64,000 bases of DNA from Kitasatospora sp. SUK 42 (GTDB taxonomy: Bacteria; Actinomycetota; Actinomycetes; Streptomycetales; Streptomycetaceae), in contig NZ_LFMD02000002.1 of NCBI RefSeq assembly GCF_015776785.2, forward strand, positions 646,916 to 710,915. Direction: 5' to 3'. The notes below the pieces were generated by a model. It was not told where the DNA came from. It saw only the letters and a program-made list of their open reading frames with translations, and ran no database searches. The translations under genes and the position numbers were made by a program. Positions 1 to 8,999 of this stretch are shown piece after piece. Position 1 is the stretch's first letter; each line of letters begins with the position of its first letter.

Positions 1-42
1 GCCCAGCCGGTGGAGCAGGCGGCGCGGGCAGAGCCCGCCGGC

Positions 43-1566
43 TCAGTTGTTGGTCGGGAAGCCGAGGTTGATGCCACCGTGCGAGGGGTCCAGCCAGCGC
101 TGGGTCACGGCCTTGCCCCGGGTGAAGAAGTGCACGCCGTCCGGGCCGTACGCGTGGGCGTCGCCGAAGAGCGAGGCCTTCCAGCCCCCGAAGGAGTAGT
201 AGGCGACCGGCACCGGGATCGGCACGTTGATGCCGACCATGCCGACCTCCACCTCGAACTGGAAGCGCCGGGCCGCGCCGCCGTCGTTGGTGAAGAGGGC
301 GGTGCCGTTGCCGTACGGGTTGGCGTTGATGAGCGCCAGGCCCTCCTCGTAGGAGGCGACGCGGACGACGGAGAGGATCGGGCCGAAGATCTCGTCGTTG
401 TAGACGGACATGCCGGGCTTCACGTGGTCGAACAGCGTGGGGCCGAGCCAGAAACCGTCGGCGGTCGGGGTGCCGTTCTCGTCCTCGGCGGTGATCGGGT
501 GCTTGCGCCCGTCCACGGCGAGCTCGGCGCCGTCGGCGATGCCGGACTCGACGTAGGAGGTGACCTTGTCGCGGTGCTGGCCGGTGACCAGCGGACCCAT
601 CTCCGAGTCGCCGTTGCAGCCGGGGCCGACCTTGAGGGTCGCCACCCGCTCCTTGATCTTCTCGACCAGCTCGTCGCCGATCGGGTCGACCGCGACCAGG
701 ACGGAGACGGCCATGCAGCGCTCCCCGGCCGCACCGAAGCCGGCGTTGACGGCGGCGTCGGCGGCGAGGTCGAGGTCGGCGTCCGGCAGGACCAGCATGT
801 GGTTCTTGGCGCCGCCCAGGGCCTGCACGCGCTTGCCGTAGCGGGTGCCGGTCTCGTAGACGTAGCGGGCGATCGGGGTGGAGCCGACGAAGCTGACGGA
901 CTTGACGTCCGGGTGCTCCAGCAGGCGGTCCACGGCCACCTTGTCGCCGTGCACGACGTTGAAGACGCCGTCCGGCAGGCCGGCCTCCTTCCACAGTCCG
1001 GCCAGGAAGTTGGCCGCGGACGGGTCCTTCTCGGAGGGCTTCACCACGACGGTGTTGCCGGCCGCGATGGCGATCGGGAAGAACCACATCGGCACCATGG
1101 CCGGGAAGTTGAACGGCGAGATGATCGCGACCGGGCCGAGCGGCTGGCGGATCGAGTAGACGTCGACGCCGGTGGACGCCTGCTCGGTGAAGCCGCCCTT
1201 GAGCAGCTGCGGGATGCCGCAGGCGTACTCGACGACCTCCAGGCCGCGGGCGATCTCGCCCAGCGCGTCCGAGTGCACCTTGCCGTGCTCGGAGACGATG
1301 ATCGAGGCCAGCTCGTCGCGGCGGGCGTTCAGCAGCTCACGGAAGGCGAAGAGCACCGTCGTCCGCTTGGCCACCGAGGCGGTGCGCCACTCGGTGAAGG
1401 CCGAGGCGGCGGCGGCCACGGCCTGGTCGACCTCGGCGATCTCGGCGAAGTCCACGTGGCCGGAGACCTGGCCGGTGGCCGGGTCGAAGATGTCACCACG
1501 GCGGGGCGCCGCACCGGCGGTGGCGACCGGCTTGCCGCCGATCCAGTGAATGATGTGCTTGCTCAA
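43..1566 (-). CDS. mmsA: CoA-acylating methylmalonate-semialdehyde dehydrogenase
   Basis: Aldehyde dehydrogenase superfamily enzyme of 507 residues, the usual length of the MmsA/IolA family, which converts methylmalonate or malonate semialdehyde to propionyl-CoA or acetyl-CoA in valine, beta-alanine and inositol breakdown. The catalytic cysteine is Cys284 in GERCMAVS. The segment QALGGAKNHM (about 249-257) has Asn where hydrolytic aldehyde dehydrogenases have the general-base Glu (LELGGK), which is characteristic of the CoA-acylating branch. The cofactor-site motif ISPFNFP is at 149-155. The start is TTG at 1566, preceded by GGAGG about 9 bases upstream; no ATG or GTG fits better. It stands alone, upstream of the polyamine genes in the same orientation, and could take semialdehydes from beta-alanine routes. 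Assignment is firm; the physiological substrate is inferred. Confidence 0.93.
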   Translation of the reverse strand: MSKHIIHWIGGKPVATAGAAPRRGDIFDPATGQVSGHVDFAEIAEVDQAVAAAASAFTEWRTASVAKRTTVLFAFRELLNARRDELASIIVSEHGKVHSDALGEIARGLEVVEYACGIPQLLKGGFTEQASTGVDVYSIRQPLGPVAIISPFNFPAMVPMWFFPIAIAAGNTVVVKPSEKDPSAANFLAGLWKEAGLPDGVFNVVHGDKVAVDRLLEHPDVKSVSFVGSTPIARYVYETGTRYGKRVQALGGAKNHMLVLPDADLDLAADAAVNAGFGAAGERCMAVSVLVAVDPIGDELVEKIKERVATLKVGPGCNGDSEMGPLVTGQHRDKVTSYVESGIADGAELAVDGRKHPITAEDENGTPTADGFWLGPTLFDHVKPGMSVYNDEIFGPILSVVRVASYEEGLALINANPYGNGTALFTNDGGAARRFQFEVEVGMVGINVPIPVPVAYYSFGGWKASLFGDAHAYGPDGVHFFTRGKAVTQRWLDPSHGGINLGFPTNN

Positions 1567-1789
1567 GGTACGTCTGCCTCCGAAGTCCCGGGCGGCGTCC
1601 TGCCACCGGTCCGGTCTGGCGCCGCCCGCGAGAGGGCCGGGCGACGGGAATTCACGGGGCTACCGCGCTCATCTCCCAGTCTGGTGGCCGCTGGGGCGAG
1701 GCTCAACGAACAGGCTGACGGGGATCTCGGATTCAGCCTTACAGGTCGTCTCACGACTGCTCCGAACGCCTGAACCGCCCGGCCCGGTG

Positions 1790-1811
1790 GTTCAGGACTC
1801 GTTCAGGACTC
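1790..1811. repeat. 11-bp tandem duplication across a stop codon
   Basis: The 11-mer gttcaggactc occurs twice back to back. The second copy contains the TGA stop (minus strand) of the downstream nucleotidyltransferase-like gene. The first copy gives a second in-frame-looking TGA just beyond it, although 11 bp is not a multiple of three. Confidence 0.8.
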
Positions 1812-2567
1812 CTCGTCCTCCAGGTACGGGTCGTGCAGCCCGTCCGCCGCCTCCTGGGTCTCCAGCAGGTCCAGCCGCAGGTCCTGCGCCCAGACGAGCG
1901 CCCACCGCTTGAGCCCGTCCACCGCCCCGGCCTCGACGCCCCGGGCGCGGAACCGGCCGTCCGCCGCCTCGGCGAGGGTCTCCAGCCGGTCGGCGAGCGC
2001 CGCCGGCTGGAAGTCCGGGTCCAACTCCCCTGCCAGTGCCAGCAGTTCGCCCTCGCGGTAGCAGCGGGTGAGGGCCCGCACGTCGATCAGGTCGCGCGGC
2101 ATCCCCCGGTCGACCAGCAGCGCGGTGGTGAGCGCCGCCGCGTCCTCCAGCGCGACCACCGGCAGGACCACCGGCGGCTCCTCCACCCCCGGAGCAGCCA
2201 GGTCGAGCCGGACCGGCCGGTGGCCGAGCGGCTCCTTCCGCAGTTCCACCGAGTGCGACCGCCCGCCCAGCGCCAGCCGTACGGTCAGCTGTTCCAGGCG
2301 CGGCGTGCCGGGCCGCTCGGCGACCCCGCCGCCCGCCGCGCGGTACGCCCCGGCCAGCGCGGCGGCCACCTCCGGCAGGTCGGCGCCGCCGGTCGCCAGG
2401 GTGAGCCCGTCCTGCGCGCAGGCCGCGACGCCGTGCGCGCGCAGCGCGTGCCCACCGGCCAGCGCCAGCCCGTACCGGTCGCAGACGGGCGCGGCCAGAG
2501 CGGCCAGGCGCAGCTGGGCTGGGCCCGGGCGGAGGGTCGCGTCGACGGTGTGAGGGGCGGCGGTCAC
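1803..2567 (-). CDS. AbiEii-like nucleotidyltransferase-fold protein
   Basis: Protein of 254 residues. The segment AGGHALRAHGV (about 37-47) matches the GG start of the nucleotidyltransferase fold. The segment LEDAAALTTALLVDRGMPRD followed by LIDV resembles the conserved 'A-K-ALxxRxxxRDxxD' helix of the AbiEii/AbiGii family. The usual catalytic R-x-S-x-D-x-D stretch after GG is not clear: the equivalent region reads QDGLTLATGGADL, so activity is doubtful. No AbiEi-type antitoxin partner lies beside it, so a toxin-antitoxin role is not supported. The GTG start at 2567 has GGAGG only 1-2 bases before it, which is too close; the true start may be internal. Function unknown. Confidence 0.6.
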   Translation of the reverse strand: MTAAPHTVDATLRPGPAQLRLAALAAPVCDRYGLALAGGHALRAHGVAACAQDGLTLATGGADLPEVAAALAGAYRAAGGGVAERPGTPRLEQLTVRLALGGRSHSVELRKEPLGHRPVRLDLAAPGVEEPPVVLPVVALEDAAALTTALLVDRGMPRDLIDVRALTRCYREGELLALAGELDPDFQPAALADRLETLAEAADGRFRARGVEAGAVDGLKRWALVWAQDLRLDLLETQEAADGLHDPYLEDEES

Positions 2568-2625
2568 GCCTCCAGTCTGACGCGACCGCCCGCCCCGTGC
2601 GCCACCTCGGGGAGCCGCCCGGGGC

Positions 2626-3057
2626 TCACCAGCCGCTGAGCCGGGCCGCCGCCTCGTGCAGGGCCAGCTCCAGCAGTGCGGGGTCGTTGAGCCGCCCGGA
2701 GCCGTCGGGCGGGACCAGCCAGCGCACGCCCCGGCTGCTGCGTTCGGGGTGCGGAACGACGATCCAGTTGCCCTCCCCCGCGCCGCGCACGTTGGTGCCG
2801 ACCCAGCCGGCGGCGGTGCCGACCGGCACCAGGAAGCTGACGTGCTCGCCCCCGAAGTCGGTGAGGACCGGGCCGCGGTGGCGGGTGTCCAGCATGTCCA
2901 GGGCCGGCCGCCCGAGTCGGCCGGGGACGGACAGGACGTCCCAGCCCCTCCCGGCGGGCAGCAGCATCAGGCCCAGTCCTGCGCGTTCCCACTGCTTCCG
3001 CAAGCCCTCCGGGTCCAATGCCACCTGGGTGAGCCAGTGCAGTCCGGTGTTCTCCAT
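2626..3057 (-). CDS. Small protein related to the C-terminal half of the primpol-like protein at 62213-62890
   Basis: Protein of 143 residues, starting at ATG 3057 (MENTGLHWL) with GGGGA about 7 bases upstream; an upstream in-frame start would add 23 residues without a good ribosome site. By eye it aligns with the C-terminal two thirds of the 225-residue protein near the end of the window: WDVLSVP with FDVLDVP, GPVLTD with GPVLAP, SFLVPVGTA with QFLVAPGTA, EGNWIVVPHP with EGSYVAAPPT, and GVRWLVPPDGS with PVRWLRRPTRD. It lacks the Cys-rich N-terminal part of that protein. These belong to actinobacterial proteins labelled bifunctional DNA primase/polymerase N-terminal-like. Function unknown; no catalytic acidic triad is evident. 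Confidence 0.7.
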   Translation of the reverse strand: MENTGLHWLTQVALDPEGLRKQWERAGLGLMLLPAGRGWDVLSVPGRLGRPALDMLDTRHRGPVLTDFGGEHVSFLVPVGTAAGWVGTNVRGAGEGNWIVVPHPERSSRGVRWLVPPDGSGRLNDPALLELALHEAAARLSGW

Positions 3058-3160
3058 GTCCGTCCCCGCTTCTCGACGCTGGTACCGATCCGGCGCGGCG
3101 GGAAGACCGAGACCCGCCGCCACCAAGGAGAGGTGGACGGCGGGTCCCTCTTACACGGGT

Positions 3161-3180
3161 CGCGCTACACGAGTAGCGCG
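3161..3180. promoter_or_regulatory. 8-bp perfect inverted repeat
   Basis: Arms cgcgctac and gtagcgcg with a 4-base loop. It lies about 100 bp after the FAD oxidase stop and 104 bp before the small gene starting at 3057, so it could be a terminator stem or an operator. No T-run follows on either strand. Confidence 0.4.
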
Positions 3181-3281
3181 GATTCGCGGGGTGGCGGAAT
3201 CACGAGGTCAGCGGGGTTGCCGGGTCAACGCGAGGTCAACGGGACCAAACGGGACCAAGCGGAACCGAGGAGCGTCAGGGG

Positions 3282-4676
3282 TCAGCTGTCGAAGCCGAGC
3301 CCCAGCCGGTCGAGCGTGCGCAGCCACAGGTTGCGGTGGCCGCCGTTGCGGTCGGCCCGCTCCAGCGATCGGGTGGTGATCTCGATCCCGGCCCAGCGCA
3401 CCGGCTCGGGCGGGAACGGCAGCGGCTTGGAGCGCACCATGTCCAGCGAGGTGCGCTCGGTGCGCTCGCCCGCGAGCAGGTCGAGCATCACCTCGGCGCC
3501 GAAGCGGGTAGCACCGACGCCGAGCCCGGTGTACCCGACGGCGTAGGCGACCTTGCCCCGGTACGCGGTGTCGAAGAACGCCGAGAACCGGCTGCAGGTG
3601 TCGATGGCACCGCCCCAGGCGTGGGTGAAGCGCAGCCCCTCCAGCTGCGGGAAGCAGCGGAAGAAGTGGCCCGCCAGGGTGCGGAAGGTCTCCGGCCGCT
3701 GGTCGTACTCGTGCCGGACGTGGCCGCCGTAGTGGTAGACCGCGTCGTAGCCGCCCCAGAGGATCCGGTTGTCGGCGGAGAGCCGGAAGTAGTGGAACTT
3801 GTTGGCGCTGTCGCCGAGCCCCTGCCGGCCGCGCCAGCCGATCGAGGCGAGCTGCTCGGCGCTGAGCGGCTCGGTCATCAGCGCGTAGTCGTACACCGGC
3901 ACGATGTACGGGCGGACCCGCTTGAGCAGGGACGGGAAGACGTTGGTCCCGAGCGCGACCCTGCGGGCGAAGACCCGGCCGTACGGGGTGCGGGCGGCCA
4001 TCCCGCTGCCGTGCTCCCGCAGGTCGGTGGCCCGGGTGTGCTCGAAGATCCGTACGCCCTGGCTCAGGCAGGCGTCCTTGAGGCCCCAGGCGAGCTTGGC
4101 GGGGTGGACCATGGCCACGCCCTCCTTGTCCCAGACGCCGCCGAGGAAGGTCGGCGAGTCCACCTCGGCGCGCAGCTGGTCGGCGTCCAGGACGGTGAGG
4201 TCGAGGCCGTAGCGGGCGACGGCCTCGGCCATCTCGTGCAGTTCCTCGACCTGGTGGGGCTGGGTGGCGACGTCGATCTCGCCGGTGCGCTCCCACTCGG
4301 CGTCGATGCCGTAGCGCTTGATGGCGGCCTCGATGCCGTCGAGGTTGGCGGCGCCGAGGCGTTCCAGCCGGCCGAGTTCGCCGGGCCAGCGGTCCAGGCC
4401 GTTGCCGAAGCCGTGGGTGAGGCTGGCCGCGCAGAATCCGCCGTTGCGCCCGGACGCGGCCCACCCGACCTCGTTGCCCTCGACCAGCACGACGTCCAGC
4501 GAGGGGTCGCGCTCCTTGGCGATGAGGGCGGTCCACAGGCCGGAGTAGCCGCCGCCGACGACCAGCAGGTCGCAGGTGGTGTCGCCGACCAGGGCGGGGA
4601 GCGCCTCCGGCCGGCCGGGGTCCTCCAGCCAGAAGGGGGTGGGCCTGGCGTCACTGAGCGCGCGGGCGGAGTCCAT
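3282..4676 (-). CDS. puuB: FAD-dependent oxidoreductase, gamma-glutamylputrescine oxidase-like
   Basis: D-amino-acid-oxidase-fold flavoenzyme of 464 residues. The FAD-binding Rossmann motif is GGGYSG at 41-46, followed by an acidic strand end (VVLVEGNE). A second family motif, GYTGLGVGATRFGAEVM, is near the C-terminus. The length and the segment HYFRLSADNRILWGG match the PuuB/OrdL branch, which oxidises amines, typically gamma-glutamylputrescine, to the aldehyde. It is the last gene of the ALDH-potD-potA-potB-potC operon, 110 bp after potC, which supports a role in polyamine oxidation. No PuuA-type ligase is in the window, so the substrate could be free putrescine or another imported amine. 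The ATG at 4676 lacks a clear Shine-Dalgarno at normal spacing. Confidence 0.8.
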   Translation of the reverse strand: MDSARALSDARPTPFWLEDPGRPEALPALVGDTTCDLLVVGGGYSGLWTALIAKERDPSLDVVLVEGNEVGWAASGRNGGFCAASLTHGFGNGLDRWPGELGRLERLGAANLDGIEAAIKRYGIDAEWERTGEIDVATQPHQVEELHEMAEAVARYGLDLTVLDADQLRAEVDSPTFLGGVWDKEGVAMVHPAKLAWGLKDACLSQGVRIFEHTRATDLREHGSGMAARTPYGRVFARRVALGTNVFPSLLKRVRPYIVPVYDYALMTEPLSAEQLASIGWRGRQGLGDSANKFHYFRLSADNRILWGGYDAVYHYGGHVRHEYDQRPETFRTLAGHFFRCFPQLEGLRFTHAWGGAIDTCSRFSAFFDTAYRGKVAYAVGYTGLGVGATRFGAEVMLDLLAGERTERTSLDMVRSKPLPFPPEPVRWAGIEITTRSLERADRNGGHRNLWLRTLDRLGLGFDS

Positions 4677-4786
4677 GCATTATCAGCCACTTTCCACGGA
4701 TAGGTGATGGTTCGTGTGCCGCCGCTGCCGACCGTACGCCACCCACGGCGTCGGGCGGTAGGTCGGGCAACGGGTCGGACGGCGGG

Positions 4787-5590
4787 TCAGGCAGCGGCCT
4801 TCCGGCGGTTGCCGAGCCACTGTCCGCCGACGGTCAGCGCGACCGCGGCGATGAACATCGCGGTGCCGATGACGTTCACCTGCACCGGGATGCCGCGCTG
4901 CGAGGCGCCCCAGACGAACATCGGGAAGGTGACCGTGGTCGGGCCCGAGTTGAACTGGGTGATGATGAAGTCGTCGAAGGAGAGCGCGAAGCTGAGCAGC
5001 GCTCCGGCGGCGATGCCGGGGGCGGCCAGCGGCAGGGTGACCCTCAGGAAGGTCTGGGTGGGGGTCGCGTAGAGGTCCTGGGCGGCCTGTTCGAGCCTCG
5101 GGTCCATGCTCATCACCCGCGCCTTGACCGCCGTCACCACGAAGCTGAGGCAGAACATGATGTGCGCGATGAGGATGGTGGTGAAGCCGAACGGGATGCG
5201 CATGTTGAGGAACAGCGTCCCCAGCGAGGCGGCCATGACCACCTCGGGCATGGCCATCGGCAGGAAGATCATCGCGGTGGTGGCCGAGCGGCCGCGGAAG
5301 CGGTAGCGGGCCAGCGCGAAGGCGACCATGGTGCCGAGCACGGTGGCGCCGATGGTGGCGAGCACCGCGATCTGCAGGCTGAGCGAGAGCGACTGGCACA
5401 TGTCGGCCACGCCGCAGGGGTTGGTCCAGGCGTCGGTGGAGAACTCGTTCCACTCGTAGTTGAACTTGCCGACCGGCTTGTTGAACGAGAAGGCCAGCAC
5501 GACCAGGTTGGGCAGCACCAGGTAGGCGAGGGCCAGCAGGCCGGCCAGTACCACCAGGTGGGCGCGGATCCACTTGAAGATGCGGGACAT
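4787..5590 (-). CDS. potC: Spermidine/putrescine ABC transporter permease (PotC family)
   Basis: Membrane permease of 267 residues with about six hydrophobic segments. The coupling motif lies in EQAAQDLYATPTQTFLRVTLP, the EAA-type loop that contacts PotA. The start at 5590 shares one base with the stop of potB (TGATG), showing translational coupling. The sequence FSFNKPVGKFNYEWNEFSTDAW in the first periplasmic loop and DDFIITQF later are typical of PotC. It works with PotB as the channel of the importer encoded by this operon. Confidence 0.9.
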   Translation of the reverse strand: MSRIFKWIRAHLVVLAGLLALAYLVLPNLVVLAFSFNKPVGKFNYEWNEFSTDAWTNPCGVADMCQSLSLSLQIAVLATIGATVLGTMVAFALARYRFRGRSATTAMIFLPMAMPEVVMAASLGTLFLNMRIPFGFTTILIAHIMFCLSFVVTAVKARVMSMDPRLEQAAQDLYATPTQTFLRVTLPLAAPGIAAGALLSFALSFDDFIITQFNSGPTTVTFPMFVWGASQRGIPVQVNVIGTAMFIAAVALTVGGQWLGNRRKAAA

Positions 5591-6519
5591 CAGACCAGTT
5601 CCTCCGTCCCGGCCTTGCGCATGTAGACCGTCACCATGCCCAGGATCAGGGCCATCAGGATGAAGCTCAGCGCGGCCGCCGTGGGGTAGTCGAGCACGTT
5701 CAGGAACTGCTTCTGGATGCCGTTGCCGACCATCTGCTCGCTCGGCGAGCCCAGCAGCTGGGCGTTGATGTAGTCGCCGGAGGCCGGGATGAAGGTGAGC
5801 AGGGTGCCCGCGACCACGCCCGGCAGCGAGATCGGGAAGGTGACCTTGCGGAAGGTCGTGAACGGCCGGGCGTAGAGGTCGCCGGCCGCCTCGTGCAGCC
5901 GGGGGTCGATCCGCTCCAGCGAGGTGTACAGCGGCAGGATCATGAACGGCAGGAAGTTGTAGGTCAGGCCGCAGACCACGGCGAGCGGGGTGGCGAGCAC
6001 CCGGTCGCCGGAGGTGAGCCCGAGCGCGTTGGTGACGTCCAGGACGTGCAGGGTGTTGAGTGCGCCGACCACCGGTCCGCCGTCGGACAGGATGGTCTTC
6101 CAGGCCAGCGTGCGGATCAGGAAGCTGGTGAAGAACGGCGCGATGACCAGGATCAGGATGACGTTGCGCCAGCGCCGGCTCGCCTTGAAGGCGATGGTGT
6201 ACGCGAGCGGGTAGCCGATGGCCAGGCAGAGCACGGTGGCGATGGCCGCGTAGGAGAACGAGCGGACGAAGTGCCACTTGTACTCGACCAGGGCGTCCCA
6301 GTAGGTCGAGAAGTGCCAGGTGACCTTGAAGCCCTCTTCGAGCGAGCCGGTCTGCAGCGAGGTGGAGCCCTGGTACAGCATCGGGACGGCGAAGAAGACG
6401 ACCAGCCAGGCTATGCCGGGCAGCAGCAGCCAGTACGGGGTGAGCTTGCGCTTCGGCTTGGGCGAGGGCTCCTTCAGGGGGATGACCTGGGGCGGCGCCG
6501 GCGGGGTGGTGGTGGTCAT
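5590..6519 (-). CDS. potB: Spermidine/putrescine ABC transporter permease (PotB family)
   Basis: Permease of 309 residues with a Pro/Lys-rich cytoplasmic N-terminus (about 1-25) and six predicted membrane segments. The EAA loop reads HEAAGDLYARPFTTFRKVTFP, matching the loop of PotC. Its ATG overlaps the last four bases of potA (ATGA), and its stop overlaps the start of potC by one base, so potA-potB-potC are coupled. It is the partner channel half of the polyamine importer. Confidence 0.9.
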   Translation of the reverse strand: MTTTTPPAPPQVIPLKEPSPKPKRKLTPYWLLLPGIAWLVVFFAVPMLYQGSTSLQTGSLEEGFKVTWHFSTYWDALVEYKWHFVRSFSYAAIATVLCLAIGYPLAYTIAFKASRRWRNVILILVIAPFFTSFLIRTLAWKTILSDGGPVVGALNTLHVLDVTNALGLTSGDRVLATPLAVVCGLTYNFLPFMILPLYTSLERIDPRLHEAAGDLYARPFTTFRKVTFPISLPGVVAGTLLTFIPASGDYINAQLLGSPSEQMVGNGIQKQFLNVLDYPTAAALSFILMALILGMVTVYMRKAGTEELV

Positions 6520-7655
6520 GCGGCCTCCTCCGCGGTGCCCGCGTCGATCGCCTGCGAGGCGTCCAGGGCGAAGGAGTGCGCCGGGTTCCAGTGCAGCAGC
6601 ACGGGGGCGCCGGGGACGATCCGGGCGTCGCGCTCCATGTTCTGCTCGAAGACGGTGACCTCCTGGCCGCCGTCGGTGCGCACCACGTACTGGGTGGAGA
6701 CGCCGATGAAGCTGGAGTCGACGACGGTGCCGGCCAGCCGGTTGCGGCCGTCGGCGACGTCCTCGGAGGCGTGCGTGATGGTGATCTTCTCCGGGCGCAC
6801 GCCCAGGTGGACCTGCCCGGCCTCGCTGGCGCAGCGCGCCCTGGGCACGGCGAGCCGGGTGCCGGCCACGGTGAGCAGCAGGTCCTCGCCGGAGCCGCCG
6901 GTGACCTCGGCGGGCAGCAGGTTGGACTGGCCGAGGAAGTTGGCCACGAAGGTGGTGGCGGGGTTCTCGTACAGTTCGGCGGGAGCGCCCAGTTGCTCGA
7001 CCCGGCCGCCGTTCATCACCGCGATGGTGTCGGCCATGGTCATGGCCTCCTCCTGGTCGTGGGTGACGTGCACGAAGGTGATGCCGACCTCGGTCTGGAT
7101 CCGCTTGAGCTCCAGCTGCATCTGACGGCGCAGCTTGAGGTCGAGGGCGCCGAGCGGTTCGTCCAGCAGCAGCACCTGGGGGTGGTTGATCAGCGCGCGG
7201 GCGACCGCGACGCGCTGCTGCTGGCCGCCGGAGAGCTGGTGCGGCTTGCGCCGGGCGTACTGGCCGAGTTCGACCAGTTCCAGCATGGACTCGACCTGCT
7301 TCCTGACGTCCTTCCTTCCGCGGCGGCGCAGGCCGAAGGCGACGTTCTCGAAGATGTCCAGGTGCGGGAAGAGCGCGTAGCTCTGGAAGACGGTGTTCAC
7401 CGGCCGCTTGTACGGGGGCAGGGCGGTGACGTCCTGGCCGCCGATCAGGACGGTGCCGGTGGTGGGCTCCTCCAGGCCGGCGATCATGCGCAGGGTGGTG
7501 GTCTTGCCGCAGCCGGAGGCGCCGAGCAGGGCGAAGAAGGAGCCCTGGGGGACGGTCAGGTCGAGCGGGTGGACGGCGGTGAAGGAGCCGTAGGTCTTGC
7601 CGATGCCGGTGAGGCGGACGTCGCCGCCGGCCGCGTCGCGCAGCTGGTCTGTCAT
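6516..7655 (-). CDS. potA: Spermidine/putrescine ABC transporter ATP-binding protein
   Basis: Canonical importer ATPase of 379 residues. Walker A GASGCGKT is at 45-52, the Q-loop Gln at 91, signature LSGGQ at 141-145, Walker B LLLDEP with Glu166, and the switch His at 199. A C-terminal TOBE-type regulatory region (about 240-370) follows, as in PotA/MalK-type proteins. The ATG at 7655 follows potD by 32 bp and the stop overlaps potB by 4 bp. All catalytic motifs are intact, unlike the separate ABC ATPase at 19147-19902. Confidence 0.94.
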   Translation of the reverse strand: MTDQLRDAAGGDVRLTGIGKTYGSFTAVHPLDLTVPQGSFFALLGASGCGKTTTLRMIAGLEEPTTGTVLIGGQDVTALPPYKRPVNTVFQSYALFPHLDIFENVAFGLRRRGRKDVRKQVESMLELVELGQYARRKPHQLSGGQQQRVAVARALINHPQVLLLDEPLGALDLKLRRQMQLELKRIQTEVGITFVHVTHDQEEAMTMADTIAVMNGGRVEQLGAPAELYENPATTFVANFLGQSNLLPAEVTGGSGEDLLLTVAGTRLAVPRARCASEAGQVHLGVRPEKITITHASEDVADGRNRLAGTVVDSSFIGVSTQYVVRTDGGQEVTVFEQNMERDARIVPGAPVLLHWNPAHSFALDASQAIDAGTAEEAA

Positions 7656-7687
7656 GGGGTGTCTTCCTGGGTCTCTGCCGGGGGGGG

Positions 7688-8947
7688 TCAGGCGCCGATG
7701 AGCTTGGAGAACTTCTGCTCGAAGTCGCTCTCCTCGCCCTCGGTGAGGGTGCGGAACACGTGTGCCTTGGCCGCCATCTCGGGGGTGGGTACGACCAGCG
7801 GGTTGGCCGCGGAGTCCGGGGCGAGGGTGGCGAGCTCCTCCTTCATCCCGGTGACGGCGGAGACGAAGCCGATGCCCGCGACCAGCTGCGCCGCGATCTT
7901 CGGCTGATAGTAGAAGTCGATCAGCTTCTCCGCGTTCGTCTTGTGCCGGGCCCTGGCCGGGACCAGCATGTTGTCGGTCGAGGCGAGGTAGCCCTTCTCC
8001 GGGATCACGAACTCGATGTCCGGGTTGTCGGCGCGCAGTTGGGTCAGGTCCCCGCCCCAGGCGATGCAGGCGGCGATGTCCCCGGAGGAGAGCTCCTGGC
8101 CGTAGTCGTTGCCGGTGAAGCGCCGGATCTGCTTGCCGTCGACGGCCTTCTGCAGCCGGGCTATCGCGCCGTCGTAGTCGTCGGCGGTGAACTTCGCCGG
8201 GTCCTTGCCCTGGTCCAGCAGGACCATCCCGACGCTGTCGCGCATCTCGGAGAGGAAGGTGACCCGGCCCTTGAGCTCGGGGTCGTCCAGCAGCTGGGAG
8301 ACGCTGGTGACCTCCTTGCCCCTGGTCGCCTTGCGGTTGTACGCGACGACGGTCTGGATCCCGGCCCACGGGTAGGAGTAGAGCCGGCCCGGGTCCCAGT
8401 CGGGGGCGCGGAAGCGGGCCTCGATGGTGGTGATCGCGGTGGTGACGTTCGCCGGGTCCAGCTTCTGCGCCCAGCCGAGCCGGATCAGCCGGGCGGCCAT
8501 CCAGTCGGTGAGCACCATCAGGTCGCGGCCGGTGTCCTGGCCGGCCGCGAGCTGCGGTTTGACCTTGCCGAAGAACTCGACGTTGTCGTTGACGTCCTCG
8601 TTGTACTTGACCTTGATGCCGGTGGCCGCGGTGAAGGCGTCCAGGGTGCCGTGCCTCTGCTTGTCCTTCTCGTCGGTGTCCACGTACAGCGGCCAGTTGG
8701 AGAAGTCGACCTCCTTCTCGGTCTCCGAGAAGTCCTTGGCGGCGTTGGCGGTCGAGTCGCCGGTCACCCTGGGGGCCGCCGGGATGCCGCAGGCGGCCAG
8801 GGTGCCGGCGCCGGCGGTCAGCGCGGCGGCCCGCAGCAGGGTGCGGCGGCCGACCGCCGCCCGGCCGCCGGTCAGACTGCGCTCCCAGGCCCTGCGGACC
8901 GGTTCGGGCAGACCGTCGGTGAGCTCGTTGAACGCCTTGAACGCCAT
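7688..8947 (-). CDS. potD: Polyamine-binding lipoprotein (PotD/PotF family), Tat-type signal
   Basis: Solute-binding protein of 419 residues. The N-terminus has twin arginines (GRRTLLRAA, RR at 34-35), a hydrophobic stretch and a lipobox LAAC with Cys53, so it looks like a Tat-exported lipoprotein. The mature part shows PotD features: FSNWPLYVD-like start, YNEDVNDNVEFFGK, and PDIEFVIPEKG near the ligand pocket. The ATG at 8947 has AGGAGG about 7 bases upstream; a start 13 codons upstream is less likely. It lies between the aldehyde dehydrogenase and potA. A paralogue is encoded at 12459-13661. Confidence 0.92.
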   Translation of the reverse strand: MAFKAFNELTDGLPEPVRRAWERSLTGGRAAVGRRTLLRAAALTAGAGTLAACGIPAAPRVTGDSTANAAKDFSETEKEVDFSNWPLYVDTDEKDKQRHGTLDAFTAATGIKVKYNEDVNDNVEFFGKVKPQLAAGQDTGRDLMVLTDWMAARLIRLGWAQKLDPANVTTAITTIEARFRAPDWDPGRLYSYPWAGIQTVVAYNRKATRGKEVTSVSQLLDDPELKGRVTFLSEMRDSVGMVLLDQGKDPAKFTADDYDGAIARLQKAVDGKQIRRFTGNDYGQELSSGDIAACIAWGGDLTQLRADNPDIEFVIPEKGYLASTDNMLVPARARHKTNAEKLIDFYYQPKIAAQLVAGIGFVSAVTGMKEELATLAPDSAANPLVVPTPEMAAKAHVFRTLTEGEESDFEQKFSKLIGA

Positions 8948-8999
8948 GGAACGGGCCTCCTGGGGAGAAGAGGGGTGTGGGGGCACCCTCTGGCCGGTG

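Noticed and set aside
1803..2567. Toxin-antitoxin system of the AbiE type
   Set aside because: Only an AbiEii-like protein is present, with an unclear catalytic motif and no AbiEi-type partner beside it.
3336..4703. Long open frame on the plus strand opposite the FAD oxidase gene
   Set aside because: It is a codon-bias shadow of high-GC coding DNA; the protein is low-complexity, Val/Gly/Glu-rich, and matches no family, while the minus-strand gene has clear motifs.
4787..6277. A single reading frame covering potC and part of potB, as if a fused permease
   Set aside because: The upstream half is out of frame with potB and is Arg/Pro-rich nonsense; PotC starts at 5590 with coupling to potB.
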